Source: Opitutia bacterium (lineage in GTDB: Bacteria; Verrucomicrobiota; Verrucomicrobiia; Opitutales; Opitutaceae). Taken from it: a stretch of 64,000 nt of DNA. A program made the translations under genes and the position numbers. Location: assembly GCA_016217595.1 (NCBI GenBank), contig JACRHS010000006.1, positions 20,372 through 84,371 on the forward strand. Reading direction: 5' to 3'. Numbering within the stretch: position 1 is the stretch's first letter; every line of letters starts with the position of its first letter. The notes beneath the pieces were generated by a model. It was not told the DNA's origin, searched no databases, and worked only from the letters and a program-made list of their open reading frames with translations. Of the stretch, positions 29,424 through 38,315 are shown in pieces.

Positions 29424-30416
29424 ATGAATCTCTCCACCACCTACCTGGGCCTGAAACTCAAGAACCCCTTGATGCCAGGCGCCTCGCCGCTCGTCGATAA
29501 CCTCGATAATGTCCGCCGACTCGAGGACGCCGGCGCCGCCGCGATTGTCATGCACTCGCTCTTTGCCGAGCAAATCGAAGGTGCCCGCATCGCGCTCGAC
29601 CGTCACCTCGAACGCTGGGAGGACAACTTTGCCGAGGCCACCAGCTTCTTCCCCGCGCAAGACGACTACGTGCTCGGACCGCAGGAATACCTCGCGCAGA
29701 TCGCCAAGATCAAAGCCGCCACCAAGCTGCCCGTCATCGCTTCGCTCAACGGCACCAATGTCGGCAACTGGATGGATTACGCGAAGCAAGTGGAACAGGC
29801 CGGCGCGAACGCGCTGGAGCTGAACACCTATTTCTTCGCCACCAACCGCCGGATGTCGGCCACCGTGCTGGAGCATCGCGTGATCGAGATCGCCCGCGCC
29901 GTCCGGAAATCCGTGAAAATCCCGGTGGCGGTGAAGCTCTCGCCTTTCTACACCTCGGTCGGCCATGTGGTCGGTCGTCTGGAAGAGGAAAAGATCGACG
30001 GCGTCGTGCTCTTCAACCGTTTCTTCCAGCCCGAAATCGACGTGGAAGAGCTGCAAGTCACACCGCGGCTCGACCTGTCCTCCTCGGAAGACCTGCGCCT
30101 GCGCCTGCGCTGGCTCGGCATGCTGCGCGACCAGGTGAAGATCAGCCTCGCTTGCAGCGGCGGCGCGCACACTCCGGCCGACATCGTCAAGGCCCTGCTC
30201 GCCGGCGCCGATGCCGTGCAAGTCGTGGCCGAGCTGCTCACCCGCGGTCCGGCCCGCATGGGCGAACTGCTCAAGGGTCTCACCGAGTGGATGGAGGCGC
30301 ACGAATACGAGTCCGTCGAGCAGATGATCGGCGCGCTCAGCCTGCGCAACTGCCCCGACTCCGAAGCCTACGAGCGCGGCAATTACTTGAAGACGCTCCA
30401 ACTCTGGCGCGAATAA
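29424..30416 (+). CDS. Dihydroorotate dehydrogenase-like FMN protein
   Basis: 330-residue TIM-barrel flavoprotein of the class 1 DHOD superfamily. Seen: LSTTYLGLKLKNPLMPGASP at the FMN-contacting N-terminus, NALELNTYF, IPVAVKLSPFYTS with the conserved Lys, and CSGGAHTPADIVKALLAGAD then AVQVV at the phosphate-binding end. The sequence diverges from true PyrD in the active-site loop, so the substrate may not be dihydroorotate. This DHOD-like family often lies beside nifJ and has been suspected of feeding or draining ferredoxin-linked electrons; that role is inference. The ATG at 29424 has the pyrimidine-rich leader CTTTTAGCCGCC. A terminator follows at 30445. Confidence 0.88.
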   Translation: MNLSTTYLGLKLKNPLMPGASPLVDNLDNVRRLEDAGAAAIVMHSLFAEQIEGARIALDRHLERWEDNFAEATSFFPAQDDYVLGPQEYLAQIAKIKAATKLPVIASLNGTNVGNWMDYAKQVEQAGANALELNTYFFATNRRMSATVLEHRVIEIARAVRKSVKIPVAVKLSPFYTSVGHVVGRLEEEKIDGVVLFNRFFQPEIDVEELQVTPRLDLSSSEDLRLRLRWLGMLRDQVKISLACSGGAHTPADIVKALLAGADAVQVVAELLTRGPARMGELLKGLTEWMEAHEYESVEQMIGALSLRNCPDSEAYERGNYLKTLQLWRE

Positions 30417-30444
30417 GCTCCAGGAACAAAGCGCTTATCACCCG

Positions 30445-30475
30445 AGTCCGCCGCCGCAAGGCCGGCGGACTTTTT
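30445..30475 (+). terminator. Terminator after the DHOD-like gene
   Basis: AGTCCGCCG pairs with CGGCGGACT, followed by TTTT, between the convergent DHOD-like gene and ctaG. Confidence 0.85.
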
Positions 30476-30532
30476 GTTGGCTCGCGCACCGGAAAGATTC
30501 CGCGACCAGGAACTATTTTAACCCAACACACC

Positions 30533-31327
30533 TCACGGATGCCGCGATGGATTCTCTGTGTTCTGATACCACTCGTAGAAGGCCACTCCGAACGCGCCAA
30601 ACGACACGGCAAAGCCGATCAGTTTCATCATCGCCGCCCCGAGCAACTGGTCGGCGGCGGGCGTGAGAGAGGTGAGCCGCGGAGCAAATTCGTAGGTGGG
30701 GTAAAGAATGTCGGTCGAAAAGGCCAGGAAGGCGAACAGCGGCGTCATGCCCAGCGTGATGCCGAGCAGGTAAAGCATGCGCCAGGCCGGCCGCAACGGA
30801 GGCAAGTCGCGCGAGCGACTGATCAACGGCCACCAGAAAAGCAGGGCTGAGCCGAAAAATACGAAGTGTTCGAGAATGTGCACCGGTCGGGAGCGCAGGG
30901 CCCAATCGTACAGGGCGGGAGCATGCCAGACGGAAATCGTGCCAACATAGATCGTGCCGCCGACAAGCGGATGCACCAGCAAACCAAGCGGGCGGCGCAA
31001 ATGCCGGTGTCCGCAGATCGGATGCAGCAACCAATCGGGCAGGCCGCGCAGAAACAGGATCGCGGCCGGATAAATGATCAGTTGATGCTGCAGCATGTGC
31101 GCGCTGAGCAGGTAACGCTCGGCGATTTGATCGAGGGGAGATCCGACCGCGAGATAGAAGCAGAGCAGGCCGCCATAGAAACAGCAGGCGGCCGCAGACG
31201 GATAAGGGGTGCCCACCGGCGCAAACCGCGCCCGCCACGGGCCGGTCGCCAGCGCGTAGAGCCAGCCGAGGAAAATCAGCCCGCCGATCAGGTAGGGCTC
31301 GTTGTGCCAGTGGGTCCAGTCGATCAT
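30533..31327 (-). CDS. ctaG: caa3-type oxidase assembly protein CtaG
   Basis: 264-residue polytopic membrane protein of the caa3_CtaG family, which helps build the CuB site of caa3 oxidases in Gram-positives and related systems. Seen: WTHWHNEPYLIGGLIFLGWL at the N-terminus, seven hydrophobic segments, and conserved membrane-edge His residues in LSAHMLQHQLIIYP, ISVWHAPALYDWAL and HILEHFVFF, likely copper contacts. It is the last gene of the minus-strand caa3 operon, 64 bp after ctaF. It is unrelated to the Cox11-type CtaG of proteobacteria, which is absent here. Confidence 0.9.
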   Translation of the reverse strand: MIDWTHWHNEPYLIGGLIFLGWLYALATGPWRARFAPVGTPYPSAAACCFYGGLLCFYLAVGSPLDQIAERYLLSAHMLQHQLIIYPAAILFLRGLPDWLLHPICGHRHLRRPLGLLVHPLVGGTIYVGTISVWHAPALYDWALRSRPVHILEHFVFFGSALLFWWPLISRSRDLPPLRPAWRMLYLLGITLGMTPLFAFLAFSTDILYPTYEFAPRLTSLTPAADQLLGAAMMKLIGFAVSFGAFGVAFYEWYQNTENPSRHP

Positions 31328-31390
31328 GGGACGGAGGCGATGCGCCGAGAAACGTTGGCCCGCACCGTCACGAGAAACGCGCCGGCGCGA

Positions 31391-31777
31391 TCAAACCCAG
31401 TGCGTGCCCTCCGGCACGGAAAAGACCGCGGCGGCGGTCAGCGGCTTGCTATCAGGCGCACTAAAAACCCGCAGCAGGGCCCACATCGTGAAGCCCGCCA
31501 AAATCAGACCGATGCAAAACAGCACCGTGCAGAACAATTTGTCCCAACGCAGGTGCATGAAGTAAAAGATGACGAAGATGAATTTCGCGGCGGAAAGGAC
31601 CACCAGCGTGGGCAGAAGGACGGATTTTCCGAGCGGCAGAAAGATGCAGGCCAGCTCGACAAACGTGATCGCTGCCAGCACCAGGGCTATTTTGATGAAA
31701 ACCTGCAGCCTGGAGGGTTGGGCGTGGTCGGGCGCGGCCGCACCGGGCGAAACGGAGGAGACGGGGGCGGTGGACAT
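31391..31777 (-). CDS. ctaF: Cytochrome c oxidase subunit IV
   Basis: 128-residue small membrane subunit of the bacterial COX4/CyoD type. Seen: a Pro/Ala-rich N-terminal tail, three hydrophobic helices (IALVLAAITFVELACIFLPL, then VVLSAAKFIFVIFYFMHLRW and LFCIGLILAGFTMWALL) and the family-typical FYFMHLRWD turn. It stabilises the oxidase and has no cofactor. It starts 3 bp after the ctaE stop, so the genes are coupled. Confidence 0.88.
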   Translation of the reverse strand: MSTAPVSSVSPGAAAPDHAQPSRLQVFIKIALVLAAITFVELACIFLPLGKSVLLPTLVVLSAAKFIFVIFYFMHLRWDKLFCTVLFCIGLILAGFTMWALLRVFSAPDSKPLTAAAVFSVPEGTHWV

Positions 31778-31780
31778 GGC

Positions 31781-32404
31781 TCAGAGGTATTCGACGAGAT
31801 AAACGACGGTAAAAATGATGATCCAGACGATGTCCACGAAATGCCAATACAGGCCGATCGCCTCGACATCCACGGCATTGCCCGAACCATAGCCCTTCCT
31901 GAAGGAATAGAGCAGCACCGACACGAGCAGCAACACGCCGACCGCCACGTGCGCGCCGTGCGTGCCGGTGAGCGTGTAGAAGGTGGAACCAAAGATGCAG
32001 CTCGACAACGTGAGCCCCTCCACGTGCACGAAATGCGTGAATTCGTACACCTGGCAGCCGAGGAAAATCCCGCCGAAGAAGATGGTGCCGGCCAGCATCA
32101 GCCGCATCGTTCGCACCTGGCCCTTCTGAATCGCATTCACGGCCAGCGCCATCAACAGGGAGGACATGAGCAGGATGAACGTCGAAAAGGACGTCAGCGG
32201 TATGCTGAAGATTTTGGTCGGTACGGCGTTGCCCGGCGGCGGATTGAGCCGGTAGATCAAATGCAGCGAGATCAACGCTCCGAAAAACATGCAGTCGGAG
32301 GCCAGAAACGCCCACCAGAGCAATTTCTTGTTCGGGATGCCGGTGCAGGTGGAGGCGTCGTGATGAGGATCGATGGCCGCGACGGCTGGCGAGATGACGG
32401 ACAT
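31781..32404 (-). CDS. ctaE: Cytochrome c oxidase subunit III
   Basis: 207-residue subunit III of the heme-copper oxidase with five predicted helices. Seen: KLLWWAFLASDCMFFGALIS, QVYEFTHFVHVEGLTLSSCI, GTHGAHVAVGVLLLV and YWHFVDIVWIIIFTVVYL, all diagnostic; the E in the membrane segment before FTH corresponds to the conserved lipid-facing Glu. The ATG at 32404 is the only start compatible with the family and is preceded by the pyrimidine-rich CTCCTTTTCTTT rather than a Shine-Dalgarno sequence. It sits 19 bp downstream of ctaD. Confidence 0.95.
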   Translation of the reverse strand: MSVISPAVAAIDPHHDASTCTGIPNKKLLWWAFLASDCMFFGALISLHLIYRLNPPPGNAVPTKIFSIPLTSFSTFILLMSSLLMALAVNAIQKGQVRTMRLMLAGTIFFGGIFLGCQVYEFTHFVHVEGLTLSSCIFGSTFYTLTGTHGAHVAVGVLLLVSVLLYSFRKGYGSGNAVDVEAIGLYWHFVDIVWIIIFTVVYLVEYL

Positions 32405-32423
32405 AAAGAAAAGGAGTTGAAAC

Positions 32424-34418
32424 TTATTCGTGATGTTCGCCGCGCAGCGTGCGGATTCGGCCCGGGCCTTCGATCCGCAGGTGGTAGCCACCCGGTCCCT
32501 CCAGCGCCCACAGATAAGCGCCAGCAAGCATGATCCCGAGCCCCATGATGACCAACGGCAGATGGGAGCTGAAGAGTGACACGCCGAACCAGACCACCGG
32601 CTCATGCAGCGGCGCGAACGCCAGCATCATCCAGGTCAGGCCAAAGGTGGTGAGCAACGGATACCACGAGGCGTCGGGCATGTGAATGTCGCCAGCGGGG
32701 CGGTCCGTGTCCGGCGTGATCTCGCCGGTGACACCGCGCGCCCGGGCCATGGCTTTGTCGTGCCACCAGGAGTCGCGCGCTTCGACGCTGGGCAGCGAGG
32801 CGAAATTGTACTCCGGCACCGGCGACGGGAGGCTCCATTCGAGCGTCCGGGCGTCCCATGGATCGCGCGACGCCGGAGCGCCCCGGAAATAGCTCCAAAT
32901 CGCAACGACAACATAGGTGGCAATGCCGAGTCCGAGCGTGTAGGCGCCCATCGTGGAGAGGAAATTCCCCTCGTTCCACCCCATGTTGCCGTCATAGGTC
33001 CAGGTCCGGCGCGGCATGCCGTTCAACCCGAGAAAATGCATGGGGAAGAACGTCAGGTTAAAACCGGTGAAGATAATCCAGAACGAGAGCTTGCCCCAGA
33101 ACTCCGGAATCATGCGGCCGAAAAATTTAGGAAACCAAAACTGGATCGCCGCGAGCAGGCCGAAGGTGGCGCCGCCGATCAGCACATAATGGAAATGCGC
33201 CACCACGAAATAGCTGTCCTGCTGCTGCGAGTCGGCGGGCGCGGCGGAGTGCATGATGCCGGAGAACCCGCCGAGCATGAACATCCAGATGAAACCAAGG
33301 GCAAACATCATCGGGGTGCGAAGCTGGAGCTGCCCGCCCCAGAGCGTGCCGATCCAGTTGAAAATCTTCACGCCGGTCGGCACAGCGATGGCCATCGTGG
33401 CGAGGGCGAAAGAGGCGGTGGCCATGGTGCCAAGACCGGTGGTGAACATGTGGTGACTCCACACGCCAAAGCCGATGAAACCGATGGTGGCGCCGGAAAA
33501 CACGACCAGCGGGTAGCCGAAAAGCGGCTTGCGCGCGAAGGTGGGCAATATCTCGGAAACATAGCCCATCGGAGGCAAAATCAGGATGTACACCTCGGGA
33601 TGACCGAACACCCAGAACAAGTGCTGCCAGACGATGGGCTGCCCGCCGTTGGACACCTCGTAAAAGCTGGTGCCGAAATGGCGGTCGAAGATCACCCCGA
33701 GCAGCGCGATGGCGATGGCCGGCAGCGCGAGGATGAGCAGAAAACTGGTGATCAGCGCCATCCAGGTAAAGACCGGCAGGCGCATCATCGTCAGCCCCGG
33801 CGCCCGGAGATTGACGATGGTGACGATGAAATTCAGCGAGGCTACGATGGAGGAAACGCCCAGCGTCTGTAGACCGATCGTCCACAAGTCAGTCGAGAGA
33901 TTCGGACTGAAAAGCTTCGAACTGAGCGGAGCATAACCGAACCAGCCGATGGCGGGCAGGCCGCTCTTCAAAAACCAGCCCGCGTTAAGCATGATGGCGC
34001 CGCCGACGAAGGTCCAAAGGCTGAAGGCATTGAGCCGCGGAAAGGCGACATCGCGCGCGCCAATTTGCAGCGGAATGAGCAGGTTGAAAAACGCCGCGTT
34101 CAACGGCATCACCGCGAGAAAGATCATCGTGGTGCCATGCATCGTGAACAGTTCGCTGTAGAAATGCGCGCTGATGAAATTGTTGTTCGGCACCATCAGC
34201 TGGGTGCGGATGAGCAGCGCCTCGACGCCACCGAGCAAAAAGAAGAACGCGGCAAATCCGGCATACAATAAGCCGATTCGCTTGTGATCGACGGTGGTGA
34301 GCCAGCTCGCCAGGCCGGTGCTGGCGGTCGGGCGCGGGAAAAGATTGATCGGCCGGACGTGGGAGCCCCCGTTGGGAGCATGGGCTGGAGCGGCGGCGGT
34401 TTCGACAGACTGAGCCAT
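32424..34418 (-). CDS. ctaD: Cytochrome c oxidase subunit I (heme-copper, A1 type)
   Basis: 664-residue catalytic subunit that reduces O2 to water and pumps protons. All ligands are visible: low-spin heme a H94 (FTMHGTTMIF) and H410, heme a3 H408 (VVAHFHYV), CuB H273, H322 and H323, and the cross-linked Tyr277 in GHPEVY. Proton-pathway residues of A1 enzymes are present: D123 (IGARDVAFPRLN), E275 and K351 (AVPTGVKIFNW). About 12 helices are followed by a C-terminal extension with extra helices (MPDASWYPLLTTFGLTWMML), as in Bacillus and Thermus caa3 oxidases. The substrate is cytochrome c, here supplied through the fused domain on subunit II. Confidence 0.98.
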   Translation of the reverse strand: MAQSVETAAAPAHAPNGGSHVRPINLFPRPTASTGLASWLTTVDHKRIGLLYAGFAAFFFLLGGVEALLIRTQLMVPNNNFISAHFYSELFTMHGTTMIFLAVMPLNAAFFNLLIPLQIGARDVAFPRLNAFSLWTFVGGAIMLNAGWFLKSGLPAIGWFGYAPLSSKLFSPNLSTDLWTIGLQTLGVSSIVASLNFIVTIVNLRAPGLTMMRLPVFTWMALITSFLLILALPAIAIALLGVIFDRHFGTSFYEVSNGGQPIVWQHLFWVFGHPEVYILILPPMGYVSEILPTFARKPLFGYPLVVFSGATIGFIGFGVWSHHMFTTGLGTMATASFALATMAIAVPTGVKIFNWIGTLWGGQLQLRTPMMFALGFIWMFMLGGFSGIMHSAAPADSQQQDSYFVVAHFHYVLIGGATFGLLAAIQFWFPKFFGRMIPEFWGKLSFWIIFTGFNLTFFPMHFLGLNGMPRRTWTYDGNMGWNEGNFLSTMGAYTLGLGIATYVVVAIWSYFRGAPASRDPWDARTLEWSLPSPVPEYNFASLPSVEARDSWWHDKAMARARGVTGEITPDTDRPAGDIHMPDASWYPLLTTFGLTWMMLAFAPLHEPVVWFGVSLFSSHLPLVIMGLGIMLAGAYLWALEGPGGYHLRIEGPGRIRTLRGEHHE

Positions 34419-34437
34419 GGTGAATGAAAGAGAGAGA

Positions 34438-35724
34438 TTACTTGAGATGCTGCAGATAGGCGACCAACGCCGTGATTTCCTGGGCGTCGAGCGTCACCAA
34501 ACGCCGGCCGGTCTTGGGCTCGATGTAACCGCCATGGACCATTTTATTGCCCGGCTTGAAGACCGCAGGATCGCGGACCCACTGGAACATGCGCTCGGGC
34601 GTGTTGGCGAGCACACCGGCGGCAATGGTGGTGCGGGAACCGACATGAGTAAGATCCGGACCGGCGATGCCAACGCCCTCGTGGCCGCGCACTACGTGGC
34701 AGCCGATGCAGGTCTTGGTTTGGAACAGGGCCCGGCCGCGCGCGATAAGATCGGCGTCCTCCTGCGCGGGCAACTCCTGCTGCCGTTTCCAACCCGCGAG
34801 CGGATCGGCCTCAAATGCCGGCGAAGCGGCGCGAATTCCACCGCGGTCCGCCGCCGGATCGGCGGGCTGCAGCGGCACGATCTGCGCGAGCTCGCGCGGC
34901 GTGCCGCTGGTGGCGCGCGCCGGCAATTTCTGCGTCGCGAGCCAGGCGGCGTAATCGGCGGGCGCAAGTGCGATCACGCGAAAACGCATGATGGCATGCG
35001 ACTCACCGCAGAACTCGGCGCACTGGCCGTAGAAATAGCCGGGGGCCGTGGCTTTGAACCAAAGGAAATTCGGGCGGTTGGGGATCATGTCCACCTTGCC
35101 CGCGAGTTTCGGCACCCAAAAACTGTGAATCACGTCGGTGGTGCGCAGCTGCACGCGCACGGCCCGGCCGGCCGGAACCACGAGTTCGTTGCCCGTCACC
35201 AGCGGCCCTTCGCCCCCGGCGGGCAAAGCGATTTTCTCCGTCGGGTATTCGAACTTAAACCACCACTGGTAACCGGTGGCCACCACTTCGAGCGCGTCTT
35301 TCCGCTCGGCCTCGGGCACGTCATAGGTGTACCAGATCGCGCGCATGGTGGGCACCGCGATGATGGCCAGCAGCCCCACCGACGCGAGGATCAGCCCGAC
35401 TTCGATCCAAGGATTGCCGTGGTCCTGCCCCGGCAGCGCATCGGCTGCGCGCAACCGGCCCCGCGCCCGGAATTTGATCATGGCGTACGCCAGCACCGCG
35501 CCCACCACGACAAAAATGAACAGCGTGACCCAGACCGTGACGAGGAAGACGGAACGCTGCGACTCGGCCACCGGCCCGGCGACATCGAGCGTGGATTGGT
35601 GGCCGCCCAAGTTGGCCCAACCGCAACCGGCGAGCGGCAGCAACAACAGAGCTGCAGGCAGCCAGGACAGAGGGGCGAGTGAGGAGAAAAGACGTCGGAA
35701 AAAAAAGCAGCTGCGCGAGACCAT
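34438..35724 (-). CDS. ctaC: Cytochrome c oxidase subunit II with fused cytochrome c (caa3)
   Basis: 428-residue lipoprotein-type subunit II. A signal peptide ends in lipobox LAGC (C34), followed by two membrane helices and a cupredoxin domain with the dinuclear CuA ligands H200, C235, C239, H243 and M246 (CAEFCGESHAIM; the Glu backbone ligand is also present) and the aromatic GYQWWFKFEYP. A C-terminal class I cytochrome c domain begins near residue 325 with CIGCH (339-343) and probable axial M395 (PGNKMVHGG). The fused heme makes this a caa3 oxidase, taking electrons from ACIII or membrane cytochromes without a free carrier. It lies directly before ctaD. Confidence 0.97.
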   Translation of the reverse strand: MVSRSCFFFRRLFSSLAPLSWLPAALLLLPLAGCGWANLGGHQSTLDVAGPVAESQRSVFLVTVWVTLFIFVVVGAVLAYAMIKFRARGRLRAADALPGQDHGNPWIEVGLILASVGLLAIIAVPTMRAIWYTYDVPEAERKDALEVVATGYQWWFKFEYPTEKIALPAGGEGPLVTGNELVVPAGRAVRVQLRTTDVIHSFWVPKLAGKVDMIPNRPNFLWFKATAPGYFYGQCAEFCGESHAIMRFRVIALAPADYAAWLATQKLPARATSGTPRELAQIVPLQPADPAADRGGIRAASPAFEADPLAGWKRQQELPAQEDADLIARGRALFQTKTCIGCHVVRGHEGVGIAGPDLTHVGSRTTIAAGVLANTPERMFQWVRDPAVFKPGNKMVHGGYIEPKTGRRLVTLDAQEITALVAYLQHLK

Positions 35725-35786
35725 CGTGGCACCATAGAGAGCTCGGCTCGAGATTCAACTCGACCGGCAAGAAAGCGCGCAGTCTG

Positions 35787-36212
35787 TCAGAACCACACGT
35801 AAAGAAAGAAGAACACCAGCACGCCGGTGACCGACACATAGTACCAGATCGGAAAAACGACGCGCGCCCAACGCCGGTGCCGGACATAGTCGCCGCGCAA
35901 CGCCAGCAGAAATGTGCGCGGCACCAGATAGGCGACCGCCATCGCGAGCACGACATGGCTCGCCAGCAGCGTGTAGTAGACCGCGCGCAGTACAGCGCCT
36001 TCGCCGGCAAAAGGCGTGTGCACGCCGTGAATCAGAATTTTGTGCGCAACGTAACCCACCAGAAAAATCGCCGAGACGATACCGGCGGCCACCATGAACG
36101 CACGATGGGCTTCCCGCCACCCTCGCCGGATGCAGATGAAGCCCGCTGTCATCAAAACCGTGGCCGTGGCATTGAGCGTCGCATTCAGGGCGGGAATATC
36201 GCGGATCGACAT
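35787..36212 (-). CDS. DUF420 family membrane protein
   Basis: 141-residue four-helix membrane protein of the DUF420/YozB (CtaM-like) group. Seen: SIRDIPALNATLNATATVLM at the start, a GYVAHKILIHGVHTPF segment and VYYTLLASHVVLAMAV carrying the conserved His residues, and a final WYYVSVTGVLVFFFLYVWF helix. Homologues are needed for aa3/caa3 oxidase maturation, possibly for heme or copper insertion. The position between ctaB and ctaC is typical. ATG at 36212; upstream codons encode a Cys/Ser/Arg-rich non-conserved stretch. Confidence 0.86.
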   Translation of the reverse strand: MSIRDIPALNATLNATATVLMTAGFICIRRGWREAHRAFMVAAGIVSAIFLVGYVAHKILIHGVHTPFAGEGAVLRAVYYTLLASHVVLAMAVAYLVPRTFLLALRGDYVRHRRWARVVFPIWYYVSVTGVLVFFFLYVWF

Positions 36213-36258
36213 GGAATAGTTTCTGCGCCGCCGAAGGCAGCTTCTCTGGGACCGGTGG

Positions 36259-37182
36259 TCAGCCTTGCAACCAGACACGGTCAAGCACGAGGACCGTGAG
36301 CACCAAGGGCAGATATGCAATGGAGGCGAAAAACAGTCGGCGGGCCGCGCGATCCCGCTCCGACGGACGCAAGATGCTCAGCGCCGGACGCAACATCCAG
36401 CCGCCGAGTAGAATCGCCAACGCGCCGTAAAACCACGTGGCATAACCGAGCGCCACCGGCGCGAGACTCGCACCAACCAGCAGTACCGTCCAGGCGCAGG
36501 CACGATACGCGAGCCGTCGCCCCGAAGGATCGACGACGGAGAGCATCGGAAAATCGGCGGCGGCGTAATCCTTGCGATAAGTCCACGCGAGGGAGAAAAA
36601 ATGCGGCATCTGCCAGGCGTAGAGCACAGCGAAGAGGGTCCAGCCCAAGTCGGGATTGGTGCGCCCGGCGGCAGCCCAACCCAGGAGCGGCGGCAGGGCG
36701 CCACTGACGGCGCCGATCTCGGTGGACCAGCGCGACCAGCGCTTGGCTGGAGTATAGATCGCGAGATAGGCGATCACCGTGGCGAGCGCGAGCAACGCCG
36801 AGAGGCCGTTGACGCGCGTGAAAAGCATCGCCAGCCCGCCAAGGCAAAGGCCCCAGCCGAATACGAAGGCGGAACCGGGCGCAATCACCCCGCGCGGTAT
36901 CGGCCGGTCCTGAGTCCGGCGCATGCGGGCATCAAGATCGGCCTCCATCCATTGATTCAAAGCGGCCACTCCACCGGCGCAGGCTGCTGTACCCAGGAGA
37001 AAAAACAGCGTGCGGCTCCAATCCCAATACGGTCGGGCCACCAGATAACCAACCAGCGCGGTGAGGACAGAGAGCAAACTCAGGCGCGGCTTGGTGAGTT
37101 CCAGATAGTCGCGCCACGTGGCGCGCTGAGTCGAATCCAAGGCGCCGAGAGATGCAGAGGTGGGAGAATGAACAAAGCTCAT
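36259..37182 (-). CDS. ctaB: Protoheme IX farnesyltransferase (heme O synthase)
   Basis: 307-residue UbiA-superfamily prenyltransferase that adds a farnesyl group to heme B, giving heme O. Seen: DYLELTKPRLSLLSVLTALV at the first helix, the prenyl-diphosphate-binding NQWMEADLDARMRRTQDRPI (N-x-x-x-D-x-x-x-D type), the second acidic region with YAWQMPHFFSLAWTYRKDYA, and DFPMLSV. About nine helices. It overlaps ctaA by 4 bp (ATGA), so heme O and heme A synthesis are translationally coupled. Confidence 0.96.
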   Translation of the reverse strand: MSFVHSPTSASLGALDSTQRATWRDYLELTKPRLSLLSVLTALVGYLVARPYWDWSRTLFFLLGTAACAGGVAALNQWMEADLDARMRRTQDRPIPRGVIAPGSAFVFGWGLCLGGLAMLFTRVNGLSALLALATVIAYLAIYTPAKRWSRWSTEIGAVSGALPPLLGWAAAGRTNPDLGWTLFAVLYAWQMPHFFSLAWTYRKDYAAADFPMLSVVDPSGRRLAYRACAWTVLLVGASLAPVALGYATWFYGALAILLGGWMLRPALSILRPSERDRAARRLFFASIAYLPLVLTVLVLDRVWLQG

Positions 37183-38210
37183 ACAGAGTGCTCCAGAGGG
37201 AAAGTGGCGGGAAGCGGTTGCCGCCGTGCAGCGAGCCTGCGCGGGTCGGCGCTCTCACCCGCTTCGAGCGCCTCGCGATGCGCAAGGAAGGCGAGGAGAA
37301 ACGCCGTCGCGAGCGTGGCGCTGCCCAGCAGCACGTGCGCTGTGGTCAGATAGACTTGGCGCTGTGTCCAGACGATGGCGGCGCCGAGCGCAATTTGCAG
37401 CGCGAGTTCGACGACCAGCAGCCAGCCCAGACTCAGTAGCAAAGAACTGGCGCCCGTATCGCGCCGAAGAGCGCGTACCTGAAAGAAGACCGCACCGACA
37501 AGTGCGAGGGCCATGACGCGATGCGCAAACTGGATGCCCGTGAGAAAATTCCAGTCCGGAGGGAAGAGGTCGCCCGCCGGCGACGAGAGCGGAAAGCTCG
37601 GCAACGCGAGTCCGGCATGGTTGTGCCGCATGGTGGCCGCGATCGCGAGTTGGATGACCAACAGGGCCACCGTTGCCAAACTCCAGCGTCGCACCACCGT
37701 GCCCGGCGCACCGAGACGGCCTTCGCACCACGAGCGCGACAGGCCGGCCGCAATGGCGAACAACAGGCACACGAAAAGTTGCGCGAGAATACCGTGCGGA
37801 ATGCGCAGCATCTGCCCGAGTGACATGGCAAATCCGGGCACCGCCACCGCATCGAACAGCACCCGCGTTCCGCCGAGTACGCCTTGCAAGACGACCATCG
37901 CCAGAGCGCCCCAGCCGAGCCAGCGCAGCCAACGCCGCGCTTCGCACCGCGCCAGCCCCACGGCCAGAACAATGGTGATCAAACCCATCGTCGTACCGCT
38001 CAGCCGGTGCGAATGCTCTGCAAACATCGCGATGTCGCTCATCCAGCCGGGCGGATTGACGGAGCCGTTGGAGAGCGGCCAGTCGGAGAACGCCATGCCA
38101 GCGCCAATCGTCGTGGTGAACGCGCCGAGCGCCACGAGCACAAAGACCCATGCGCTGCCAATCAGCGCAAACCAGGCCAGCCAGGGTTGGTGACGAGCGA
38201 CGGGTGTCAT
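37179..38210 (-). CDS. ctaA: Heme A synthase
   Basis: 343-residue COX15/CtaA-type membrane monooxygenase that oxidises heme O to heme A. Seen: eight helices with four conserved His: EHSHRLSGTTMG in the first half, RIPHGILAQL, QFAHRVMALALVG and TTAHVLLGSATLA in the second. These coordinate the two hemes. SDWPLSNGSVNPPGWM fits the periplasmic loop 'WPLC.G..P'. The Cys pair found in some Gram-positive CtaA proteins is not seen there. ATG at 38210; a longer frame upstream adds 23 unconserved residues. First gene of the caa3 operon; diverges from the SCO gene. Confidence 0.94.
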   Translation of the reverse strand: MTPVARHQPWLAWFALIGSAWVFVLVALGAFTTTIGAGMAFSDWPLSNGSVNPPGWMSDIAMFAEHSHRLSGTTMGLITIVLAVGLARCEARRWLRWLGWGALAMVVLQGVLGGTRVLFDAVAVPGFAMSLGQMLRIPHGILAQLFVCLLFAIAAGLSRSWCEGRLGAPGTVVRRWSLATVALLVIQLAIAATMRHNHAGLALPSFPLSSPAGDLFPPDWNFLTGIQFAHRVMALALVGAVFFQVRALRRDTGASSLLLSLGWLLVVELALQIALGAAIVWTQRQVYLTTAHVLLGSATLATAFLLAFLAHREALEAGESADPRRLAARRQPLPATFPLEHSV

Positions 38211-38288
38211 GGATAGGTAAACAAATGACGGACAGCGGACCGTCGCCAGGAACGCACAGAGCGCAACCGCCGCCGGCATTTTGACATT

Positions 38289-38305
38289 TTCACCGAATGG
38301 GTGAA
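38289..38305. promoter_or_regulatory. Inverted repeat in the ctaA/SCO divergent region
   Basis: TTCACC-GAATG-GGTGAA, a perfect 6-bp dyad 10 bp before the SCO start, overlapping sequence downstream of a TTGACA hexamer at 38281. It could be a regulator site, but no -10 box fits well. Confidence 0.3.
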
Positions 38306-38315
38306 TCGGTGCATC